From: Crotophaga sulcirostris
Taxonomy: Eukaryota; Chordata; Aves; Cuculiformes; Crotophagidae
DNA length: 64,000 bases
NCBI GenBank assembly: GCA_013397455.1
Contig: VYZB01000383.1
Location: forward strand, 1 to 64,000
Direction: 5' to 3'
Part shown: positions 61,101 through 64,000 of the stretch, in pieces
Position numbering within the stretch: position 1 is the first letter of the stretch
Layout: every line of letters starts with the position of its first letter
Made by a program: the position numbers and the translations under genes
The notes under the pieces: generated by a model
Told to the model about the DNA's origin: nothing
The model's database searches: none
What the model saw: only the letters and a program-made list of their open reading frames with translations

Positions 61101-64000
61101 TACTAAGAGTCAGCTATGACTGTAACTCTCATCAGCACAGATGGGGTGGAAGGACATCCTTTAATGAAGTTACCCATTTGCTAAAGTAATCCATCACAAA
61201 ACTCAAGCATACAGGGAAGAAGGGAAGTTTTATGTAACAGTGTTTGGCCAGAGCATGATAAGCATAGAAAGAGGGTAAGGTGCAAGAGACATCCCTACAC
61301 TGATAAGCTGTAGGGAATGGTTTAAATTGTTTCTTGAGATGACTACGGCACAGCAGCTGGAGTCAACCAGCTCTTCTGCCGTGCTCCAAGTATTGGTTCC
61401 AGAGACCTGGGCTGCCTCAAGTTCCCCTTCACGTGTCTCCTCAGGTTCCTACAACATAATTGTCCTGCCCAACCTAGAGCCAGGCACAAGTTAACGCCAT
61501 TAATAGAATTGAGATCAGTGTGAGATTCTCTGGTTTGTATTGAGCAGGTCAAAGTAAAGAGGTGCAGCACCCTACTCTGGTTTTGGAGAAGGGATGGGAA
61601 ACTACCTACACAAAACAGGTACCTGCTGGGAAACTATATAGCTCAAGCATCAAATAGTGGTTCCCACAAAGAAGTGTTGCTGAAAGGAGGAAAAAAAATT
61701 GACTCAGCACTTTACTTTTTGCTTTTAAACAGATACGTCTTTTAATTTTTTTCCAGAAGCTCAATGAATGAGGAATACAGTTTTGACACAGATGTCATAA
61801 AAAAGGCATCTTTTATGTAGAAGGCAACCTTTTTATGTAGAAGTTCCTAAACAGAAACCCCTAAGAGAAATGGGAGGTTACCTGTCAATTCAAATAGATT
61901 ATTTGTCCTGGAATTGCAAGGCAAATGCTAATCTCTTTTTAACCCCAGGCAATGTCCTCTCTCATATCCCACCAACAGAAATTAGACTTCCCAGCTCTGA
62001 CCACAGTTGGTTGAAAGGTGTGTCCAGCATCCTCTTCTCCCCATATCTGTAGTTCAAAGAACACACAAGCTTCTCACAGCAGCTCATATCCAGTCCCTTT
62101 TTCCTAACAAGTACAGGCAAGAGACTTTGGTCCAAGGGATTTAGTATGAAGGTAAACTGCATGTTGAATGAATTTACAGTCAAAACCTGCCCTTGCTACC
62201 AGAAACAGTCAATGCTAGGAGCAAGAGTGCAATCAATGGTGTGGACTCTGAAGCAACCTCCTGGAGAGGAGCAGAATGGCTTTTAAAATAGGTGCATTGC
62301 AAGATCTCAAGAAAAAAAAAATCCACCTACATACAGAGCCTTGCATTTTCAGAGATTTTCCAAGAAACCCAGAGCACCTCAGTGTAAGGAGGAAGACTAA
62401 TTGCTTGTGAACTTAAGTAAATGAGGTGAGGATGCTGCCAAGAAGGCGGCAGGCAGATGCAAAGCTTTGACAAGAGGAACAGAAAGCAGTGAGCCATTCA
62501 GCTGTCAGGAGATGGAGCATCTTTTACAGCTAATAACCTCAAAGACTCTCTAGGAAAAGGTGCTGTTTCCACTGCAGCAAGCCAACAGCACTAAGGGGTG
62601 ACCTTCCCCCAGCCTCTTCCCAACTCTGCCCCACTGCACAGCTCCTTCTGCAAGGACACATCCCACCTTCCCCCTTGAGGGATGAAAGATGTAGAAGATA
62701 TAGGAGAACTAGTGGTTTGCCAAGGAAACAGGCCAGTACAATATCAAGATGCAGTAGGAGACAACTCCTTGTATAAGGAAGCAGGAGAAAGCCTAACACA
62801 ACGTGGTCTATTTGCAAAGACAGGAAGTCTTACTTTGCATAGGAAATTCTGGAGTGTTTTATTTACTTGGTTTAAAACTCATAGTATTGTGTCAAGAGTT
62901 GTCTAACTTTTGCCCTCTCAAGGTTAAAAAAAAAGCAGACACTACCTCACATATGCTAAAATATTTGGCCATCATCTGCTTTTCATGATAGAAAATCTTT
63001 TCCTCTGAAACAGGGAAGAATGTAGTGTTTCACAGGAAGATTCATTCCCATCCCACCTGTGCTATGCCCCACATCACCTCCTATGGTGTGCTGTACTGGG
63101 ATGGATAAACTGGGAAGACAATCACAAGAATATTTCTATCAGCCACACACTACAATGCCAGCTTATGTGGCAGGAAACATCTGGTTGCACAGAATCTGCA
63201 GCATTTGGCTCATCTTGCTAAGGGGGCTGTGCGGGTCTACCAACAAGTAACAGATCCAGCAGCCAGATGCACCTGAGGTCAGAGCCCAACCCAAATCAGG
63301 GCTCTGCTTTGTGCAAACATTGGCAGCGCAGCACCTGAGTGAGCTTCGTGCTCAGTGCACAAAGCTTGAGGAGCTGGGTCAGTGTCCTGGAGCAGGAGGG
63401 GATGTCATTACACAGGGCAGACAGCCTTCAGCTTGTTGGTAGCTAATGCCCTTGTTTACTACATTTGTCTTCTGCCAGGTTGTAAGTTTTGGCATAATCT
63501 GTGTCTGGAGGAGTCTCATCCCTCCAGGACCCATGGTGCAGGAGGTGCTGCAAAGTGACAGCCAAACTCCAGCCAAACTCCAGCCACAGATGTGCCTGCA
63601 CAGATTCTGCCAAAGGGAAAAAAAAAAAAAAACCATAGAGAAACACGCAGTGCTTGCTTATTCAGGAGCAGAAATTAGCCTGAGCTCAGTTACAGAGCAC
63701 CTTGTTGCACTGAACCCAGCAACTTGTCAAGCTGGGGGCTGAGCAGAGCCACATGGCCCAGCCAAGCCACTGGGAGCAACATCACACTCTGCCCAGACCA
63801 CTGAGGAGCCCCTGAAATCTTGCTAACCCATCCTCTGGCAAGGCCCTCCAGCAGTGCTTGGAGACTTGCAACATCAAGAGTCCTCCTCAACCCAAAGTTT
63901 GCCAATCTGCTTAACTCATGTGGCCTTTTAAGGTGAAGCAGGAGGCTGTGGTTTAAATTGTCTGCAATCAAGGCAGTACCTGGTCACAGGGAAGGGTGTG
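58118..64000. other. Probable TFCP2L1 intron 2 sequence (part 3)
   Basis: Contains the CR1 copy at 60223-60415 and an A run near 63619-63633. The frame at 59204-59695 (163 codons) has no recognisable domain. There is no CpG-rich promoter-like segment, so the TFCP2L1 first exon is not expected here. Confidence 0.45.
60223..60415 (-). mobile_element. CR1 fragment, 3' end, minority type
   Basis: Tail CACACAGTATCACAGTATCAC, truncated at ACAATCACCCT. It carries TATAGG, CCATGG and GATGAGG and has more scattered differences than the majority copies. Confidence 0.9.

Noticed and set aside
63609..63640. A run near 63.62 kb as the tail of a processed pseudogene
   Set aside because: No recognisable coding sequence lies upstream on either strand and no target-site duplication is evident.

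Overview
This is a vertebrate nuclear window, almost certainly from a bird. It contains one recognisable protein-coding gene with small exons and GT-AG introns, and many 5'-truncated copies of a CR1 non-LTR retrotransposon. I count 17 copies of one young-looking CR1 family (about 4.5 kb in total) on both strands, plus four older CR1 fragments from other subfamilies. Such a dense, recent-looking CR1 load suggests a CR1-rich bird lineage (woodpeckers and relatives are known for this), but that placement is inference.

The gene is the 3' part of TFCP2L1 (transcription factor CP2-like 1, also called LBP-9 or CRTR-1), on the minus strand. Thirteen coding exons lie between 49162 and 35611 and join in frame to give 403 residues and a stop. 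They cover most of the CP2/grainyhead-type DNA-binding domain, a linker, the SAM-like domain and the C-terminal dimerisation domain. The first roughly 72 residues (two exons in the mammalian gene), the promoter and the 5' UTR are not visible and probably lie beyond position 64000. The 3' UTR probably runs from 35610 down to an AATAAA at 29620-29615, followed by a GT-rich element. That would make it about 6 kb long.

Layout: 1-29590 is non-coding, with ten young CR1 copies, a 430-bp GAATA-type satellite (11598-12032) and a TTTA microsatellite. 29590-35610 is the probable 3' UTR with two old CR1 fragments. 35611-49162 holds the TFCP2L1 exons and introns, with three young CR1 copies and one old one. 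49163-64000 is non-coding, probably intron 2 of TFCP2L1, with four young CR1 copies and one old fragment. The other long open frames are low-complexity, CR1-derived or chance frames.

I found no CRISPR array, operon, phage, endogenous retrovirus or undescribed system. The more interesting signals are: weak splice sites on both sides of the frame-breaking SAM exon; an 18-T tract in the acceptor of the penultimate exon; a C-terminus that stops at ILK; two CR1 sequence types with clustered truncation points; a foldback hairpin inside one CR1 copy; and a 10.5-kb gap in young CR1 insertions over the probable 3' UTR.
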